Source: Erythrobacter colymbi (GTDB taxonomy: Bacteria; Pseudomonadota; Alphaproteobacteria; Sphingomonadales; Sphingomonadaceae). From it: a stretch of 64,000 nt of DNA. The notes below the pieces were generated by a model. It was not told the origin of the DNA, did not search any database, and worked only from the letters and a program-made list of their open reading frames with translations. Location of the stretch: the NCBI RefSeq assembly GCF_002155685.1, contig NZ_MUYK01000003.1, positions 496,001-560,000 on the forward strand. The letters are read 5' to 3'. Shown here piece after piece: positions 1 to 9,213 of this stretch. Position numbers and translations under genes: made by a program. Positions within the stretch are counted from its first letter, which is position 1. Each line of letters opens with the position of its first letter.

Positions 1-734
1 TCGATCCGGAGACGGTCGACAGCTACGAGCTGGGCTGGAAGGCCTCGCTGCTCGACAACCGCCTTAACATCAGCATCGCGGGCTTCCTCGGGCAGTACAA
101 GAACGTCCAGATCCCCGGCTCGGTCGGCTTCGACGCCAATGGTGACGGGGTGAACGAGAGCTTCATCGGCATCACCTCGAACGCTGCCTCGGCTGACGTC
201 AACGGGATCGAGTTCGAAGGCAATGCGCTCGTCGGCAAGGACTTTGCAGGCGACGGCAGCCGCTTCACGGTCAACTGGTCGCTCGGCGTGCTCGATGCCA
301 AGTTCAACACCTTCATCGACAATTTCGGCCGTGACGTGGCGAGCCAGCGGGTGTTCCAGAATACCCCCGATGTGACCGCGCACATGGGCTTCGACATGGG
401 TCTGCCGGTGGCAAGCGGGATCGTCGATTTCATCGGCACCGCCGCCCTGCGCTCCGACGCGAGCCAGTTCGAAGTGCCCAACCCGTTCCTCGACCAGGAT
501 GGCTTCGTGCTGGTCGATGCGAGCGTGGTCTACACCTCGGACGATGGCCGCTATTCGATCGGCGTCCACGGCAAGAACCTGTTCGACAAGCGCTACGTCG
601 TCGCCGGCTACAACTTCGTGGCAGGCGGTGTGGGCGGCGCACCGTTCATCCCGACGCTGGGCCGCGAAGGCACGCTGACCGGCTTCTACGGCGATCCCCG
701 CCGCGTGTTCGTCACCGCGCAGGTCAATTTCTGA
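1..734 (+). CDS. TonB-dependent receptor, C-terminal part (5' end outside window)
   Basis: This is the C-terminal part of an outer-membrane beta-barrel receptor for TonB-energised uptake of siderophores, vitamins or glycans. The frame is open from base 3, so the gene starts before the window. Early residues read PETVDSYELGWKASLLDNRL, the usual late-barrel motif (the E-x-YELG-K pattern). Alternating polar and hydrophobic strands follow, including GVHGKNLFDKRY, the conserved 'GKNLFDKxY' strand of this family. The protein ends in VTAQVNF, with the terminal phenylalanine expected for BAM-dependent insertion. The plug domain and TonB box are not visible, so the substrate cannot be assigned. Family assignment is secure. 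Confidence 0.93.
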   Translation, partial: DPETVDSYELGWKASLLDNRLNISIAGFLGQYKNVQIPGSVGFDANGDGVNESFIGITSNAASADVNGIEFEGNALVGKDFAGDGSRFTVNWSLGVLDAKFNTFIDNFGRDVASQRVFQNTPDVTAHMGFDMGLPVASGIVDFIGTAALRSDASQFEVPNPFLDQDGFVLVDASVVYTSDDGRYSIGVHGKNLFDKRYVVAGYNFVAGGVGGAPFIPTLGREGTLTGFYGDPRRVFVTAQVNF

Positions 735-797
735 CGCGCTGATCTCCCCAGAGGGGGCGGCGGCCTCTCGACTTATCGCCGCCCCTTCTTCCCGGGT

Positions 798-1052
798 TCA
801 GTCGTCCGTCTGGGCCGCGACCGGAACCGGCGCAGGGGGCGTCGGCTTGCGGTAGGCCTGGGGCTCCTTGCGATCGAGGACGCGCTTGGCGACATAGCCG
901 CCCGCCGCCAGCGCGATCATGCCGGCGATGCTCAGCCGCCCCAGCACCCACGGCACCGCCGCGCCGAGCGCCGCTCCGGTCGCGCCGCCCACAGCGGGCG
1001 AGTTCTTGGCAAGCTTGGCGCCGATCGCGGCGCCGATGATCTTCTTCAGCAT
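798..1052 (-). CDS. Small glycine/alanine-rich hypothetical protein (84 aa)
   Basis: The frame is open far upstream, but the start at 1052 is preferred: an AGGAG-type ribosome binding site lies about 7 bases before it, and the protein then begins MLKKIIGAAIGAKLAK. It has a GxxxG-like glycine-zipper stretch (GGATGAALGAAV), one hydrophobic segment (SIAGMIALAAGGYVAKRV) and a Pro/Ala-rich tail, which suggests a small membrane-associated protein. I do not recognise a named family. It sits alone between the receptor gene and the divergently transcribed serS. Confidence 0.7.
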   Translation of the reverse strand: MLKKIIGAAIGAKLAKNSPAVGGATGAALGAAVPWVLGRLSIAGMIALAAGGYVAKRVLDRKEPQAYRKPTPPAPVPVAAQTDD

Positions 1053-1172
1053 AGGCTGTCTCCTTCCCGCAGCCCTACCTTGCGAGGGCCCGCGAGGTTC
1101 CATCGCACCCCGCTGCGATACGCGCCCAAGCCCTCTTTCCTTGGGCAGCCCAAGCGGGCATAGGCCGCTGCC

Positions 1173-2582
1173 ATGCACGACATTCGCCTGATCCGAGAGA
1201 ATCCCGAAGCCTTCGATCGCGGCCTCGCCCGGCGCGGGCTGGAGCCGCTGGCCGCGCAGCTGATCGCATTGGACGAGGAGCGCCGCGCGGCGGTGACCGA
1301 GGTGCAGGTCGCGCAAAGCCGCCGCAACGAGGCTTCGAAACTGATCGGCGCGGCGATGGCCAAGAGTGACCGCGAGGGCGCGGAAGCGATCAAGGCCGAG
1401 GTGGCTGCGCTCAAGGACGCGATGCCCGCGATGGAAGCCCGCGCCGAGGAGCTGGCGGGCAAGCTCAAGGCGATGCTCGAGATCATCCCCAACCTGCCGG
1501 GCGAGGACGTTCCCGACGGCGGCGGCGAGGAAGACAACCGGATCGAAAAGGAATGGGGCGAAAAGCGCGCCTTCGATTTCACTCCCCGCGAACACGCCGA
1601 CATCGCCCCCGCCCTCGGCATGGATTTCGAGACCGGCGCAAGGCTCTCGGGCGCGCGCTTCACCTTCCTGCGCGGGGGGATGGCCCGCCTCCACCGCGCG
1701 CTCGGCCAGTTCATGCTGGATGTTCAGACCGGCGAGCACGGCTATGCGGAGTGCAACCCGCCGGTGCTGGTGGGCGACGATGCCATGTATGGCACCGACA
1801 AGCTGCCGAAGTTTGCCGAGGACAGCTTCGAGACAGACCTATTGCCTAGCGTTCTCGACATCATCAGATTTAAGCAAGCGGCCTTAGACGAATACATCGC
1901 TGAAGGTCTGTTCCCTGAGGAAGCAGACATAACCGATCCTGTGATTTGGCATGGCCTTCCTGATCCACAGACCCGCCGCTGGCTAATCCCCACCAGCGAA
2001 GTCTCCCTCACCGCCAGCGTCATGGGCGAGCTGCTCGACGAGGCAGCGCTGCCGATGCGCCTCACCGCGCTCACCCTGTGCTTCCGTTCCGAAGCGGGCG
2101 CCGCGGGGCGCGACACGCGGGGGTTCATCCGCCAGCACCAGTTCGAGAAGTGCGAGCTCGTCAGCATCGTGCGCCCCGAGGACTCCGAGGCCGAACACCA
2201 GCGCATGGTCCGCGCCGCCGAGACCATCCTCGAGCGCCTCGCCCTCCCCTACCGCAAGATGCTGCTGTGCACCGGCGACATGGGCTTCGGCGCGCGCAAG
2301 ACCTACGACCTCGAGGTCTGGCTCCCGGGGCAAGGCGCCTTCCGCGAGATCAGCTCCTGCTCGAACACCGGCGACTTCCAGGCCCGCCGCATGAACACCC
2401 GCTACCGGGTCGCGGGCGAGAAGCGCACCGAGTTCGTCCACACCCTCAACGGCTCCGGCCTCGCCGTCGGCCGCACGCTGGTCGCGGTGATCGAGAACTA
2501 CCAGAACGCCGACGGCAGCGTGAGGGTGCCCGAGGCGCTTCGCCCCTACATGGGCGGGCTCGAGGTCATCGCGCCCCAATAA
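1173..2582 (+). CDS. serS: Seryl-tRNA synthetase with an unusual internal insertion
   Basis: Charges tRNA(Ser) (and tRNA(Sec) where present) with serine in the cytoplasm. The first ~105 residues form the long tRNA-binding helical hairpin ([14 protein letters not shown] start, typical of SerRS). The class II catalytic domain follows. Motif 2 is seen as CFRSEAG...[15 protein letters not shown], then [17 protein letters not shown] and [16 protein letters not shown], with motif 3 near [17 protein letters not shown]. At 469 residues it is about 40 longer than usual (~425). The excess is one block at about residues 222-268, between KFAEDSF and [12 protein letters not shown], where most SerRS proteins have only a short loop. 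Identity is certain; the effect of the block is unknown. Confidence 0.97.
   Translation: MHDIRLIRENPEAFDRGLARRGLEPLAAQLIALDEERRAAVTEVQVAQSRRNEASKLIGAAMAKSDREGAEAIKAEVAALKDAMPAMEARAEELAGKLKAMLEIIPNLPGEDVPDGGGEEDNRIEKEWGEKRAFDFTPREHADIAPALGMDFETGARLSGARFTFLRGGMARLHRALGQFMLDVQTGEHGYAECNPPVLVGDDAMYGTDKLPKFAEDSFETDLLPSVLDIIRFKQAALDEYIAEGLFPEEADITDPVIWHGLPDPQTRRWLIPTSEVSLTASVMGELLDEAALPMRLTALTLCFRSEAGAAGRDTRGFIRQHQFEKCELVSIVRPEDSEAEHQRMVRAAETILERLALPYRKMLLCTGDMGFGARKTYDLEVWLPGQGAFREISSCSNTGDFQARRMNTRYRVAGEKRTEFVHTLNGSGLAVGRTLVAVIENYQNADGSVRVPEALRPYMGGLEVIAPQ
1836..1973 (+). other. AT-richer in-frame insertion inside serS
   Basis: This part of serS encodes about 46 extra residues ([12 protein letters not shown] through GLPDPQT) between conserved SerRS blocks. 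Base composition is about 50% G+C by hand count over 1830-1973, against well over 60% on both sides. It also uses codons that are rare in the neighbouring genes: CTA at 1839, AGA at 1866, TTA at 1884, ATA at 1929 and several CCT. The reading frame is kept. No intein splice-junction residues, transposase or flanking duplication were seen. A weak inverted pair, CAGACCT (1834) with AGGTCTG (1904), is the only internal symmetry found. Confidence 0.7.
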
Positions 2583-2590
2583 TCCACCCC

Positions 2591-2681
2591 GTCATCCTGA
2601 ACTTGTTTCAGGATCCATCGTGCCTCAAACGATGTGCGGCGACCAAACAACAAGTGGATGCTGAAACAAGTTCAGCATGAC
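2591..2681. repeat. Intergenic inverted repeat (27-bp arms) between serS and surE
   Basis: Arms at 2591-2617 and 2655-2681 are reverse complements over 27 bases except for two positions. The core of each arm reads CTGAACTTGTTTCAG or its complement. Between them, CATCG and CGATG near 2616-2634 form a small inner stem. The unit starts 8 bases after the serS stop and ends 15 bases before the surE start. It looks like the REP-like palindromic units scattered through Sphingomonadales intergenic regions. It has no T-tract, so it is not a standard terminator. Confidence 0.85.
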
Positions 2682-2696
2682 GAAGTTAGGACAAGA

Positions 2697-3458
2697 ATGC
2701 GCATCCTCCTCACCAATGACGACGGCATTAACGCCCCCGGCCTCAAGGTGCTGGAGGAAATCGCGCGCCAGTTCTCCGACGACATCTGGGTCTGCGCGCC
2801 GTCCGAGGAGCAATCGGGCGCAGGCCACTCGCTGACGCTCACCCGGCCTGTGCGCCTCCACAAGCATGGGCCTCGGCGCTTTGCCGTCAGCGGCACGCCG
2901 ACCGACAGCGTGATGATGGCCCTGCGCGAGGTCATGCCTGAAGCGCCCGACATCATCCTCTCAGGGGTCAACCGCGGCGCCAATCTTGCCGACGACATCA
3001 CCTATTCGGGCACCGTCTCCGCCGCGATCGAGGGCGCGCTGGCGGGCGTGCGCTCCATCGCCTTCAGCCAGGTCTACGCCCGCGAGGGCATGGGCGACGA
3101 GGTGCCCTTTGGCGCGGCAAGCGCGTGGGGAGCCAAGGTGCTCGAAAAGCTGATCGACGCGCCGATGGCCGATCGCACGCTCATCAACGTCAACTTCCCC
3201 GCCATCCTCGCTGATGACGTGAAGGGCATCCGCGTGGTCCGCCAGGGCTTTCACGATTACGCGCGCGGCACCATCGTCGAGGGCCGCGATCCGCGCGGCT
3301 ACCGCTATTTCTGGTTCGGGCTCGACCAGATCGAGCACACCCTCGACCACGGCACCGACCTCGAGGCGATCGAGGAAGGCTATGTCGCGGTGACCCCGCT
3401 CCAGCTCGATCTCACCCACTATTCGACCATCGGCATCCTCGCCGAACGGTTCGCCTGA
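2697..3458 (+). CDS. surE: 5'/3'-nucleotidase SurE
   Basis: A metal-dependent nucleoside 5'/3'-monophosphate phosphatase of the cytoplasm, linked to stationary-phase survival. The N terminus MRILLTNDDGINAPGLKVL carries the SurE metal-binding pair DD and the following G-I-x-APG. SGVNRGANLADDITYSGTVSAAIEGAL carries the conserved Asn and the SGT-AA-EG signature. The frame is open further upstream (to 2634), but that extension lies in the palindromic repeat. Starting at 2697 gives 253 residues, normal for the family. Downstream of serS, as is common in related genomes. Confidence 0.96.
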   Translation: MRILLTNDDGINAPGLKVLEEIARQFSDDIWVCAPSEEQSGAGHSLTLTRPVRLHKHGPRRFAVSGTPTDSVMMALREVMPEAPDIILSGVNRGANLADDITYSGTVSAAIEGALAGVRSIAFSQVYAREGMGDEVPFGAASAWGAKVLEKLIDAPMADRTLINVNFPAILADDVKGIRVVRQGFHDYARGTIVEGRDPRGYRYFWFGLDQIEHTLDHGTDLEAIEEGYVAVTPLQLDLTHYSTIGILAERFA

Positions 3459-3472
3459 GGGGCGCGGCGCGG

Positions 3473-4540
3473 ATGGCCGAAACGCCCAGCCGCAACCCGT
3501 TCAAGCGCAAAACGCTGCTCGCCGACCAGTTCCGCCCGCTCAGGCGGCAGGTGAAGCTCCCCGTCTGGGGCGACCTCGGCCTGCGGCTCGGCCTCGCCTT
3601 CCTGCTGATCGCGCTGGTGGTCGCGATCCACTGGTGGGACCGCGAGGGGCTGAAAGACGGGCATGACGGCGTCATCAGCTTCCTCGATGTCGTCTATTTC
3701 ACGATGATCTCGATCACCACGACCGGGTTCGGCGACATTGCCCCGATCTCGGACCGCGCGCGCCTGATCGAGGCGGTGATCGTCACCCCCGTCCGCATCG
3801 CCGTCCTGTTCATCTTCGTGGGCGCGGCCTACGATTTCGTCATCAAGCGCAGCTGGGAGAAGTTTCGCATGGCCCGCATCCAGGAACAGCTCACCGGCCA
3901 CGTGGTGGTGCTGGGCTACGGCACCTCCAACAGCCAGAGCGTCGGAGAGCTGATCGAACGCGGCATCGATCCACGCTGCATCGTGGTGATCGACCCTTCG
4001 GAAGAGCGCTTGGCCGAGGCCGAGAAGCTCGGTGTCAATGTCATGGCCGCCGATGCGACGCGTGACGAGAACCTCAAGGCGGTCCGCATCGCCGAGGCGC
4101 AGAGCGTGCTGGTGAGCGCGGGGCGGGACGACACCTCGATCCTGATCGTGCTGACGGTGCGCCACCTCGCGCCCAAGGTGCCGATCAGCGTGGTGGTGCG
4201 CGCCGAGGACAACGAGCTGCTGGCGCGGCAGGCGGGGGCCAACAACGTCATCAACCCGGTGCGCTTCACCGGGCTGCTGCTGGCCGGCAGCGTCAAGGGC
4301 GCACACATCGCCGACTACCTCGCCGACCTCGCCAGCGTCGGCGGCCGGGTGCAGCTGGTCGAGCGGGTGGTGAGCGCGGAGGAGTGCGGCAAGCCGATCA
4401 CCGACCTCCAGAGCGGCGGCACGGGCCTCCGCGTATACCGCAATGGCCGCGCTATCGGCTTCTGGGAGGACGAGTGCCAGATGCTCCAACCCGGCGACGT
4501 GGTGGTCGAGATCGTCCCGACTGCGCCGAGCGAGCGCTAG
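3473..4540 (+). CDS. Potassium channel protein with RCK (TrkA-N) domain
   Basis: A two-transmembrane ion channel with a cytoplasmic nucleotide-binding regulatory domain (355 aa). The first membrane helix is about residues 37-57 (LGLRLGLAFLLIALVVAIHW). The pore loop VYFTMISITTTGFGDIAP holds the filter TTTGFGD, a variant of the classical TVGYGD. The second helix follows (VRIAVLFIFVGAAYDFV). The RCK/TrkA-N Rossmann fold starts at GHVVVLGYGTSNSQS, and the rest resembles an RCK-C-like tail. It begins 14 bases after the surE stop, so the two are probably co-transcribed. It is convergent and directly abutting with the ABC-F gene. K+ selectivity is inferred from the filter. Confidence 0.88.
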   Translation: MAETPSRNPFKRKTLLADQFRPLRRQVKLPVWGDLGLRLGLAFLLIALVVAIHWWDREGLKDGHDGVISFLDVVYFTMISITTTGFGDIAPISDRARLIEAVIVTPVRIAVLFIFVGAAYDFVIKRSWEKFRMARIQEQLTGHVVVLGYGTSNSQSVGELIERGIDPRCIVVIDPSEERLAEAEKLGVNVMAADATRDENLKAVRIAEAQSVLVSAGRDDTSILIVLTVRHLAPKVPISVVVRAEDNELLARQAGANNVINPVRFTGLLLAGSVKGAHIADYLADLASVGGRVQLVERVVSAEECGKPITDLQSGGTGLRVYRNGRAIGFWEDECQMLQPGDVVVEIVPTAPSER

Positions 4541-6397
4541 CTACATCGTCTCCAGCACGGCGCCTGCCGCAAGCCACGCCTCTTCCGCTTCGGCAAGGGC
4601 ATCGGCGACAGCCGACCGCTTGGTCAGCAGACCCTGCATCTTGGCCCCGACCTGACCGCCCGCATCGCTGCTCAGTTCGAGGATCCTGCCGTCGAGCTGC
4701 TCCAGCTCTGCCGTCAGGCGGGCAATGTTCGCCTCCGCCTTGTCGAACTGCGACTTGGCCGAGCGCCGGTCCCCTGCACTCGCCGTGGCGGCGCGGTCGC
4801 CGGACGGCTTGCCGCGCCGGTCGCCCTTGGGCTGGCCGCGACCGAGGATGAAGTCGATGTAGTCATCCATGCTGCCGTCATATTCGCGCGCCGTCCCGCC
4901 ATCGACGAGGAACAGCCGATCCGCTGTCAGCTCGACCATGTGGCGATCGTGGCTGATAAGGATGACCGCGCCCGAATAGTCGTTCAGGGCCTGCACCAGC
5001 GCCTCGCGCGCGTCGACATCGAGGTGGTTGGTCGGCTCGTCGAGGATCAGCAGATGCGGGGCATCACGCGTGATCAGTGCCAGCGCGAGGCGAGCGCGTT
5101 CTCCGCCCGACAGCTTGTCGACCCGCTGGTTCGCGCGCGGGCCGGAAAAGCCGAAACGCCCCAGCTGCGCGCGCACCGCGGCTTGCGATTGCCCCTCCAT
5201 CGCGCGGTTCATCAGATCGAGAGGGGTGTCCTCGCCCGCCAGTTCCTCGACCTGATACTGGGTGAAGTATCCGACCTTGAGCTTGCCGGGCGCGTTCACC
5301 GCCCCTTCGGCGGGGGTCAATTGCGCCGCGAGCAGACGCGCGAGCGTGGTCTTGCCGTTGCCATTGCGGCCCAGCAGCGCGATGCGATCATCGGCCTCGA
5401 TCCGGAAGTTCAGCCGCTTGAGGATCGGCGGCGCTTCTCCATAGCCGACGGCGGCCTGTTCCAGCGTGATCATCGGCGATTTCATCTCGGCCGGATCGGG
5501 GAAATCGAAGCTCAGCGTCGGATCTTCCATCAGCGCAGCGATCGGCTGCATCTTGGCGAGCATCTTGGCACGCGATTGCGCCTGCTTTGCGGTCGAGGCA
5601 CGGGCGGAATTGCGCGCGACGTAATCGCGCAGGCGAGCGGCCTGCGCCTCTTGCGAGGCCTTGGCCGCTGCGAGCTGCGCGGCGCGCTCTGCCCGCTGCT
5701 TCTCGAAGGCGTCATAGCCGCCCGGATAGAGCGTCAGCTGCCCGCCCTGCAAATGCAGGATGTGATCGACAACCTTGTTGAGAAGGTCGCGTTCATGACT
5801 GATCACCACCAGCGTCGCCGGATAGGACTTGAGGAAGTTCTCAAGCCATAGCGTCGCTTCCAAGTCGAGGTGGTTCGACGGCTCGTCGAGAAGCAGGATG
5901 TCGGGTTCGGAAAACAGGAGCGCGCCCAGCGCGATGCGCATCTTCCAGCCGCCCGAGAAGCTGTCGACCGGGCGCTGCTGCATCTCCTCGTCGAAGCCGA
6001 GGCCGTTCAGGATCTTGGCCGCGCGCGCCGGGGCGGAATAGGCGTCGATCGCGAGCAAGCGTTCGTGGACATCGCCCATGCGGTCCATATCGGTGCAGGT
6101 TTCCAGCTCGGCCAGCAGCGCCGCGCGCTCGGTGGCGGAAGCCAGCACGACCTCCTCGGGGGTCATTGAACCACTTGGCGCTTCCTGCGCAATGTAACCG
6201 ATCCGCGCGCGCGCGGGCTTGGAGATTTCGCCGTCGTCGGGTTCGATCTCGCCGATCAGAGCCTTCATCAGCGTCGACTTGCCCGCGCCATTGCGACCGA
6301 TCAGGCCGACGCGCGCGCCAACCGGCACGGTCGCGCTGGCGCGCTCGAGAATGGCCCGGCCGCCGAGCCGGACAGTGACGCTGTCGATGGTAAGCAT
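4541..6397 (-). CDS. ABC-F family ATP-binding protein (YheS/Uup-like)
   Basis: A soluble ABC-F ATPase of 618 residues with no membrane domain. Proteins of this type act on ribosomes. Two nucleotide-binding domains are visible. The first has GRNGAGKST (Walker A), the signature FSGGWKMRIALG and DILLLDEPSNHLDLE. The second has GRNGNGKTT, LSGGERARLALA and LLILDEPTNHLDVD. The linker between them is charged and helical (FEKQRAERAAQLAAAKASQEAQ), matching the P-site tRNA interaction motif region. A C-terminal coiled coil (QFDKAEANIARLTAELEQLD) completes a YheS-like architecture. It is the last gene of its strand, convergent with the channel gene. Whether it is YheS or Uup is not resolved. Confidence 0.93.
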   Translation of the reverse strand: MLTIDSVTVRLGGRAILERASATVPVGARVGLIGRNGAGKSTLMKALIGEIEPDDGEISKPARARIGYIAQEAPSGSMTPEEVVLASATERAALLAELETCTDMDRMGDVHERLLAIDAYSAPARAAKILNGLGFDEEMQQRPVDSFSGGWKMRIALGALLFSEPDILLLDEPSNHLDLEATLWLENFLKSYPATLVVISHERDLLNKVVDHILHLQGGQLTLYPGGYDAFEKQRAERAAQLAAAKASQEAQAARLRDYVARNSARASTAKQAQSRAKMLAKMQPIAALMEDPTLSFDFPDPAEMKSPMITLEQAAVGYGEAPPILKRLNFRIEADDRIALLGRNGNGKTTLARLLAAQLTPAEGAVNAPGKLKVGYFTQYQVEELAGEDTPLDLMNRAMEGQSQAAVRAQLGRFGFSGPRANQRVDKLSGGERARLALALITRDAPHLLILDEPTNHLDVDAREALVQALNDYSGAVILISHDRHMVELTADRLFLVDGGTAREYDGSMDDYIDFILGRGQPKGDRRGKPSGDRAATASAGDRRSAKSQFDKAEANIARLTAELEQLDGRILELSSDAGGQVGAKMQGLLTKRSAVADALAEAEEAWLAAGAVLETM

Positions 6398-6450
6398 GGG
6401 GGCGCCCTTAACAGGCTATCGGGAGCAGCCCAAAGGAATTCCCGTGCCGG

Positions 6451-6852
6451 TCAGCTGCGGAACCACACGAAGACCCCGCCCATCGCCGCCATGCCCACGA
6501 GGAAGTGCCCGGCGTCGATCAGGAACAGGCCGAGCGGCTTCCTGAGAAAGAGGTAGTTGATCCCGATCGCCGGGATCATGACGCCGCCCGCAAAGCCCAC
6601 CGCCATCATCATCACCACGAAGGGCTTCGGATCGGTGCGGGCGAGGAGGTGCCACAGCACCATCGCGATCAGCATCTCGAACAGGAAGGCGAGCGCGAAG
6701 ATCACGCCCATGTTCCCCTCGCGCAGCTGGGTGTTGGAAAGGCCCGCCGCGCGCTGCCACGGCGCCGCGAAGATCACCCCGTACCACAGCGCGCCGACGA
6801 TGAAGAAGGCGGCGGTTCCGGCCAGCACCGGCCAGAGGGCGAAATCGCTCAT
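6451..6852 (-). CDS. DUF1761-like membrane protein
   Basis: A 133-residue integral membrane protein with four likely hydrophobic segments. The pattern W-x-GVIF-x-x-PW (ALWYGVIFAAPWQRAAGL) near the N terminus resembles DUF1761. Its function is unknown. The frame extends further upstream, but the ATG at 6852 lies in the four-base ATGA overlap with the stop of the upstream gene, pointing to translational coupling. Assignment to DUF1761 rests on pattern recognition only. Confidence 0.75.
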   Translation of the reverse strand: MSDFALWPVLAGTAAFFIVGALWYGVIFAAPWQRAAGLSNTQLREGNMGVIFALAFLFEMLIAMVLWHLLARTDPKPFVVMMMAVGFAGGVMIPAIGINYLFLRKPLGLFLIDAGHFLVGMAAMGGVFVWFRS

Positions 6853-7370
6853 GTGTGTGCTCCTGCCCGTTCGGGCCATTCGAGGGTGAGCGCACCGCCC
6901 TCGGGCAGGGCACTCCATGCGGCGAGGAAGGGGTCGAGGCCGTCGCGGATCGCGCCCAGCTTGGCCGCCACACCTTCAGGCGGCGGCACGTGGCTCGCGG
7001 CCCACGCGGGCTCGGCCATCGCGAGGATGCTGGCGTCATCCGCCCCGCCGCCCCAGCTTGCGGCCTCGAAGCATTCGACGAGGCGCTCGGCCTGGATCAG
7101 CTCGACGATCCCCGCGTCAGGCTCGCCTGCCCGCTTGGCGCTGGCATGGCCGCCCGCCAGCGCCAGGGCCTGCACGTCCTCGGGCGCCATCCCGCCCGCG
7201 ACCAGCCCCCAGAACCCGCGCTGCATGCCCAGCGCGCGCTCGACGAAGAAGTGGTAGGCGTCGTGCGGATAGGGGCCCTTCTTGGGGAAGCCGAAGTCGG
7301 CGCGCGAGCCGTCTGCACGCGTCACGGCGACGTGGTCCTGACGGCTGCCCTTGGTGATCGCGATGCGCAT
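6849..7370 (-). CDS. Conserved hypothetical protein (173 aa)
   Basis: A soluble protein with no recognised domain. It starts MRIAITKGSRQDHVAVTRADGS, contains FPKKGPYPHDAYHFFVERAL and ends in a Pro/Glu-rich tail. There is no signal peptide or membrane segment. The sequence has the even composition of a real gene. It overlaps the DUF1761-like gene by four bases (ATGA), so the two probably form a small operon. The His- and Asp-rich N-terminal half could bind metal, but nothing proves this. Confidence 0.72.
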   Translation of the reverse strand: MRIAITKGSRQDHVAVTRADGSRADFGFPKKGPYPHDAYHFFVERALGMQRGFWGLVAGGMAPEDVQALALAGGHASAKRAGEPDAGIVELIQAERLVECFEAASWGGGADDASILAMAEPAWAASHVPPPEGVAAKLGAIRDGLDPFLAAWSALPEGGALTLEWPERAGAHT

Positions 7371-7425
7371 GGGCGCGGGTGTAGCGCAAGCCGGGGCGGG
7401 CGGGTAGCCGCCTCAGATGACGCCC

Positions 7426-7665
7426 TCAGATGACATATGCGAACTCTTCCTCGGCCGGGGTTGCCTTGCGCCCGCGCATCTCCGCGTCGAGCTGGACCAC
7501 GGTGCGGCTCGCGGTCTTGACGAAGACGCCGGGCACCAGAGCGTGGACCATGCAGGCCAGTCCCCCGATCGTCATGCGCCAGCCGAAGCTGAAGGCGGTG
7601 CGGGCGTGCTGGCCATAGGTCTCCCCGATGGCGCGCGGATGGTCGGTGAAGAGCTTGGCGATCAT
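7426..7665 (-). CDS. DUF6356-type small protein
   Basis: A 79-residue protein starting MIAKLFTDHPRAIGETYGQH. The pattern LF-x-HP-x-x-(I/V)GE-(S/T)Y-x-H, followed by FGW and one hydrophobic segment (MTIGGLACMVHALVPGVF), fits the alphaproteobacterial DUF6356 family, sometimes mislabelled as capsule biosynthesis. Function is unknown; it is probably inner-membrane associated. A much longer antisense frame continues upstream through rimO; I take the first methionine at the family N terminus (7665). Divergent from rimO. Confidence 0.82.
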   Translation of the reverse strand: MIAKLFTDHPRAIGETYGQHARTAFSFGWRMTIGGLACMVHALVPGVFVKTASRTVVQLDAEMRGRKATPAEEEFAYVI

Positions 7666-7716
7666 GCGCCCCAGATGCCCGCCGGGAGCACCTCCGGTCA
7701 AGCCTAGCGCTCGGGG

Positions 7717-7731
7717 CCTACACAGTGTAGG
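7717..7731. promoter_or_regulatory. Short palindrome between DUF6356 gene and rimO
   Basis: CCTACAC and GTGTAGG flank a single central A, 12 bases before the rimO start and 51 bases before the divergent gene. It could be an operator or a leader hairpin masking the rimO start. No regulator can be named, and one occurrence of 7-bp arms may be chance. Confidence 0.35.
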
Positions 7732-7743
7732 GGCCGCGCCGCT

Positions 7744-9129
7744 ATGACCTCCGCCCCCACCACTCTCCCGGACCAGAAGAAGATCGGCATGGTCAGCCTC
7801 GGCTGCCCCAAGGCGCTGGTCGATTCCGAGCGCATCCTCACCCGCCTGCGGGCCGATGGCTATGCCTTCGCCGAGGACTATGCGGGCGCGGACGTGGTGC
7901 TGGTGAACACCTGCGGCTTCCTCGATTCCGCCAAGGAAGAGAGCCTTGCCGCCATCGGCGAGGCGATTGCCGAGAACGGCCGGGTGATCGTGACGGGTTG
8001 CATGGGCGAGGAGGCCGACGCGATCCGGGCGGTTCATCCGCAGGTGCTCGCGGTGACGGGCGCGCATCAATACGAGCAGGTGGTCGAGGCGGTGCACACC
8101 CACGCCCCGCCCTCGCAGGGGCCCTTCGTCGACCTGATCCCGCAGCCGTCCGACACCGACATCAAGCTGACGCCGCGGCACTACAGCTACCTCAAGATTT
8201 CCGAGGGCTGCAATCACTCCTGCGCCTTCTGCATCATCCCCAGCCTGCGCGGGAAGCTCGCCAGCCGCCGGATCGACGCGGTGCTGCGCGAGGCCGAGAA
8301 GCTGGTCGCGGCGGGGACGAAGGAGTTCCTGATCATCTCGCAGGACACCAGTGCCTACGGGGTCGATACCCGCCACGAACCGCGCATGTGGCACGGCCGC
8401 GAGGTGCGCGCGCACATGACCGACATGGCGCGCGAACTGGGCAGCTTGCGCACCCCCGAAGGCGCCGCGCCGTGGGTGCGCCTCCACTACGTTTACCCCT
8501 ACCCCCACGTCGATCAGGTCATCCCGCTGATGGCCGAGGGGCTGCTCACCCCCTATCTCGACATCCCCTTCCAGCACGCGGCGCCCAAGGTGCTGAAGCT
8601 GATGAAGCGCCCGGCGAACGAGGCCAAGGTGCTCGAGCGGCTGAAGTCGTGGCGCGCGATCTGCCCTGACATCGCGATCCGCTCCTCCTTCGTGGTCGGC
8701 TTTCCGGGGGAGACCGAGGACGACTTCCGCTACCTGCTCGACTGGCTCGAGGAAGCCCAGCTCGACCGCGTCGGCGCCTTCCGCTTCGAACCGGTCGAAG
8801 GTGCGGCGGCCAACGCCCTGCCCGATCAGGTGCCCGAGGAGATCAAAGAAGAACGCTACGCCCGGATCATGGAACTGACCGAGCGCATCAGTGCCGCCAA
8901 GCTCGCCGCCAAGGTCGGCCGCACGCTCCCCGTCATCATCGACGAGGTCGGCGAGGCTGACGAGGACGGCGATATCGGCGCCACCGGACGCTCGCAGGCC
9001 GACGCGCCCGAGATCGACGGTGCGGTCTACCTGCGCAACGTGCCCGCGAGTCTCAAGCCCGGCGACATCGTCGAGGCGACCATCGAGGATGCCGACGCGC
9101 ACGACCTGTTCGGCGTGATCGCGCGTTAA
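7744..9129 (+). CDS. rimO: Ribosomal protein S12 methylthiotransferase RimO
   Basis: A radical-SAM enzyme that adds a methylthio group to the conserved Asp of ribosomal protein S12 (about Asp88/89). The N-terminal UPF0004 domain has cluster cysteines C21 ([12 protein letters not shown]), C57 ([13 protein letters not shown]) and C86 (VTGCMGE). The radical-SAM CxxxCxxC is C156-C160-C163 ([21 protein letters not shown]). A C-terminal TRAM domain binds S12. The [12 protein letters not shown] start separates RimO from MiaB. At 461 residues it is slightly longer than many RimO proteins, partly from a loop near 205-240. It stands alone on the plus strand. Confidence 0.97.
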   Translation: MTSAPTTLPDQKKIGMVSLGCPKALVDSERILTRLRADGYAFAEDYAGADVVLVNTCGFLDSAKEESLAAIGEAIAENGRVIVTGCMGEEADAIRAVHPQVLAVTGAHQYEQVVEAVHTHAPPSQGPFVDLIPQPSDTDIKLTPRHYSYLKISEGCNHSCAFCIIPSLRGKLASRRIDAVLREAEKLVAAGTKEFLIISQDTSAYGVDTRHEPRMWHGREVRAHMTDMARELGSLRTPEGAAPWVRLHYVYPYPHVDQVIPLMAEGLLTPYLDIPFQHAAPKVLKLMKRPANEAKVLERLKSWRAICPDIAIRSSFVVGFPGETEDDFRYLLDWLEEAQLDRVGAFRFEPVEGAAANALPDQVPEEIKEERYARIMELTERISAAKLAAKVGRTLPVIIDEVGEADEDGDIGATGRSQADAPEIDGAVYLRNVPASLKPGDIVEATIEDADAHDLFGVIAR

Positions 9130-9213
9130 CCGGTCGCCGCCGCCCGTCCCCCGCAGGGACGCACCACGGTTAACCTCTGGCAACCTTGCGGCTAACGCGG
9201 CATATTCACGCCC

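Noticed and set aside
1836..1973. Intein in serS
   Set aside because: Far too short, with no splice-junction Cys/Ser and His-Asn motif.
2591..2681. Insertion sequence between serS and surE
   Set aside because: Only an inverted repeat of under 100 bases; no transposase or target duplication.
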